Positions 10,861 to 12,231 of a DNA stretch of 12,231 bases are shown here, one piece after another. A program made the translations under genes and the position numbers. The DNA is taken from NCBI GenBank assembly GCA_902478875.1, contig CABSMZ010000042.1, positions 1-12,231 of the forward strand. The letters run 5' to 3'. The notes beneath the pieces were generated by a model. The model was given only the letters and a program-made list of their open reading frames with translations. It ran no database searches and was not told the DNA's origin. Within the stretch, counting starts at the first letter, position 1. The number at the start of each line of letters is the position of its first letter. Source of the DNA: an uncultured Collinsella sp. (GTDB taxonomy: Bacteria; Actinomycetota; Coriobacteriia; Coriobacteriales; Coriobacteriaceae).

Positions 10861-11775
10861 TTACCAGCTGGCCTCGATTTCGCGGATGCGCGAATAGAGC
10901 CATTCGTTTTGCGGCACCTGGATACCGTGCTTGGCCGCGAGGCGGCAGATGGTACCCGCAAATTCCTCGACCTCGGTTCTGCGTTGAGCGATGCGGTCTT
11001 GCGCCATCGAGGGCATGCCGGCGGGATCGAGCCCTTTTATGAGACGCACCATCTGCGTTAGGTCTGCCTCGGTGAGCTCGATGCCCTCGGCATTGGCGAC
11101 TGCAAGCGTCTCGCGCATGGCGGAGACAAAACTGCGGAGCTGCTCGGAGCCCTGCTCCGTAGCGCTTCCGTAGGTGCCGCCGTAGGCCATACAGGTCTGG
11201 TTGATGCCGTCGTTGAGCATGAGTTTGGCCCACATGCGATGTGCGATGTCGTGCTCGACGGTATGGGCGATGCCGCAACGCGTGTAGAGCTCGTCGATGG
11301 CGATAACGGTTGCGGGGTCGGTGCCCGCTGCCGCACCAAAGCGGATCTCGCCGGCATTGGTATAGGTGAGCTCCCCGTTGAGGAATACGGCGTCCATGCC
11401 CTGGCAGATACCAAGGACGGTGTGCTCCCAGCCAAAGCGCTCGGCAATCTTCTGCTCGCTCGTGATGCCGTTGCACAGCGACGCGATCAGCGTGTCGGGT
11501 CCCACGACGCTTTCCAGGGTTTTGAGCGCCACATCGAGCCCGGTTGTCTTGACCGTGAGGATGACCAGGTCGACGGGCGTCGCCTCGCTCGCGCGGACGG
11601 ACTTGAGCGCGCAGGGCTTGCCGTTGACGGTGAGCGCATCACCCGCGTGGCGCTCAAAGCGCGCGTCGTCCATAACGTATTCGACGGCGTCGTTGCCGAG
11701 CGCTTGGGCGATCATGCTGCCGTAGAGCAGGCCCACGCCGCCCTTGCCGATGAAGGCGACCTTGTTGATCTGCAT
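10861..11775 (-). CDS. Ketopantoate reductase-like protein (ApbA/PanE family)
   Basis: The 304-residue protein has the family layout. An N-terminal Rossmann domain binds NADPH (KVAFIGKGGVGLLYG; VILTVKTT with Lys76; LCNGITSE with Asn102). The helical C-terminal domain carries the catalytic lysine, Lys184, in AKLMLNDGINQTCMAYGG, and PSMAQDRIAQRRTEVEEFAG. PanE reduces 2-dehydropantoate to pantoate for CoA synthesis, but many relatives act on other 2-keto acids. No other pantothenate gene is in view, so I give no gene symbol. ATG 11773-11775 is preceded by GGGGAGA; the earlier ATG (MIHM) is too close to that site, and the 37-codon extension runs through a terminator hairpin. The gene is separated from the upstream cyclase-family gene by that terminator, so it is probably transcribed alone. 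Confidence 0.85.
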   Translation of the reverse strand: MQINKVAFIGKGGVGLLYGSMIAQALGNDAVEYVMDDARFERHAGDALTVNGKPCALKSVRASEATPVDLVILTVKTTGLDVALKTLESVVGPDTLIASLCNGITSEQKIAERFGWEHTVLGICQGMDAVFLNGELTYTNAGEIRFGAAAGTDPATVIAIDELYTRCGIAHTVEHDIAHRMWAKLMLNDGINQTCMAYGGTYGSATEQGSEQLRSFVSAMRETLAVANAEGIELTEADLTQMVRLIKGLDPAGMPSMAQDRIAQRRTEVEEFAGTICRLAAKHGIQVPQNEWLYSRIREIEASW

Positions 11776-11792
11776 GTGAATCATCTCCCCAT

Positions 11793-11819
11793 AAAAAGGC
11801 GCCCGCGTATGGGGCGCCT
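11793..11819 (-). terminator. Intrinsic terminator just upstream of the reductase gene
   Basis: On the minus strand AGGCGCCC (11812-11819) pairs with GGGCGCCT (11797-11804) over 8 bp, with a 7-nt loop, followed by TTTTTAT running to 11791. It closes the cyclase-family transcript. Its T-run ends about 17 nt before the reductase start codon. Confidence 0.82.
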
Positions 11820-11824
11820 GATGG

Positions 11825-11830
11825 ATTGTA
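11825..11830 (-). promoter_or_regulatory. Candidate -10 element of the reductase gene
   Basis: TACAAT on the minus strand, with a weak -35 TGCACG 18 bp upstream, would start RNA near 11818, exactly at the base of the terminator hairpin, and give a 43-nt leader. The transcript would therefore begin with the hairpin. Confidence 0.4.
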
Positions 11831-11892
11831 TGCCGCCGGGCCATGTCGCGTGCACCGGATGGCCGTATTAAGAAGAACAAACGCATGGGAAC

Positions 11893-12231
11893 TTATGACG
11901 CGGGGCAGACCGCAAAGACACGTGCGGGATATCCGACGCCATCACGCACCTTGGGGAAGGTGCAGAAGATGACGGCGCCCGTGGCGGGAAGCTCGTCTAG
12001 ATGGTCCATGACCTCGATCTGATAGCGATCGACCGAGAGGATGTACTGTTCGCCGGGGTAGGGGTAGGCGTCCTCACGCGTGGTCACGCTCGCCGGGTCG
12101 GTGTCAGCCGGCTCGTGGCCGATGGCGCCGATGTCGCGCTCTTCAACGAGCCACTTGATGGCGTCGAGGTCCCAGCCGGGGTAGTGGGGCTGGCCGTCCT
12201 CGTCCTTGTTCTCGAGGTCGGCGAGCTTGGA
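11893..12231 (-). CDS. Cyclase / kynurenine-formamidase-family protein, C-terminal part
   Basis: The frame is open from the window edge to the TAG at 11893-11895, giving 112 residues; the N-terminal part lies beyond 12231. Visible features fit the putative cyclase family (PF04199 type). These are GWDLDAIKWLVEERDIGAIG with HEPADTDPA after it, then YILSVDRYQIEVMDHLDELP with the conserved E..m..L.eLP pattern, and ending VIFCTFPKVRDGVGYPARVFAV, matching the usual l.P.k..g..G.PaR strand. The metal-binding HxGTHxDxPxH motif would be upstream and cannot be checked. These enzymes are metal-dependent amidases or cyclases, including kynurenine formamidase and isatin hydrolase; substrate unknown. A shorter start at ATG-like positions inside (about 12087) is not credible because conserved sequence continues upstream. 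A terminator follows 74 nt after the stop. Confidence 0.8.
   Translation of the reverse strand, partial: SKLADLENKDEDGQPHYPGWDLDAIKWLVEERDIGAIGHEPADTDPASVTTREDAYPYPGEQYILSVDRYQIEVMDHLDELPATGAVIFCTFPKVRDGVGYPARVFAVCPAS

Overview
The window is about 12.2 kb of GC-rich, gene-dense bacterial chromosome. The protein content (a PerR-type Fur regulator, FKBP/SlyD, M19 dipeptidase, O-acetylhomoserine sulfhydrylase with a divergent LysR regulator, small secreted proteins) and the general look of the proteins suggest an anaerobic gut actinobacterium of the Coriobacteriia, most like Collinsella. That placement is inference from protein character, not a database result. No transposase, CRISPR array, phage gene, tRNA or rRNA was seen. 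The first 33 bases are not genomic: they are the Illumina Nextera (Tn5) read-1 adapter, so the window starts at an uncleaned contig end.

Layout. Positions 35-196 hold the 3' end of folB (+), convergent with a YgjP-type metallopeptidase gene (-, 203-979) and an M19 dipeptidase gene (-, 1054-2067) behind it. A short divergent promoter region separates these from a plus-strand cluster: slyD-type FKBP (2188-2616), a UreE-family nickel chaperone homologue (2620-3198) and a Cof-type HAD phosphatase (3283-4080). A ~96-nt near-perfect palindrome, which contains the stop codons of both flanking genes, joins the HAD gene to a convergent PerR-like regulator gene (4158-4538, -). Upstream of perR on the same strand are an acylphosphatase, a Gfo/Idh/MocA oxidoreductase and RNase HI, then a LysR regulator gene (6778-7680, -).

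The LysR gene is divergent from metY (7956-9266, +). The shared intergenic region is richly organised: a TATC-N9-GATA LysR-type box about 66 bp upstream of the predicted metY start point, a good sigma70-type promoter whose spacer carries an inverted repeat, and a ~180-nt leader encoding a 17-residue, two-cysteine peptide behind an optimal Shine-Dalgarno sequence. This reads as two-layer sulfur control: LysR activation plus possible cysteine-sensitive leader-peptide attenuation.

After a strong metY terminator come a secreted protein of unknown function (9578-10354) and a 68-residue two-helix membrane protein (10546-10752). The start codon of the latter lies in a perfect 10-bp inverted repeat that competes with a second hairpin. 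Finally a ketopantoate-reductase-like gene (10861-11775, -) and the 3' part of a cyclase/kynurenine-formamidase-family gene (11893-12231, -) are separated by an intrinsic terminator placed only about 17 nt before the reductase start codon.

The best candidates for something new are the metY leader peptide, the start-codon-sequestering repeat at 10504-10551, the stop-codon-carrying palindrome at 4071-4166, and the SlyD/UreE-like pair with no urease gene in view.
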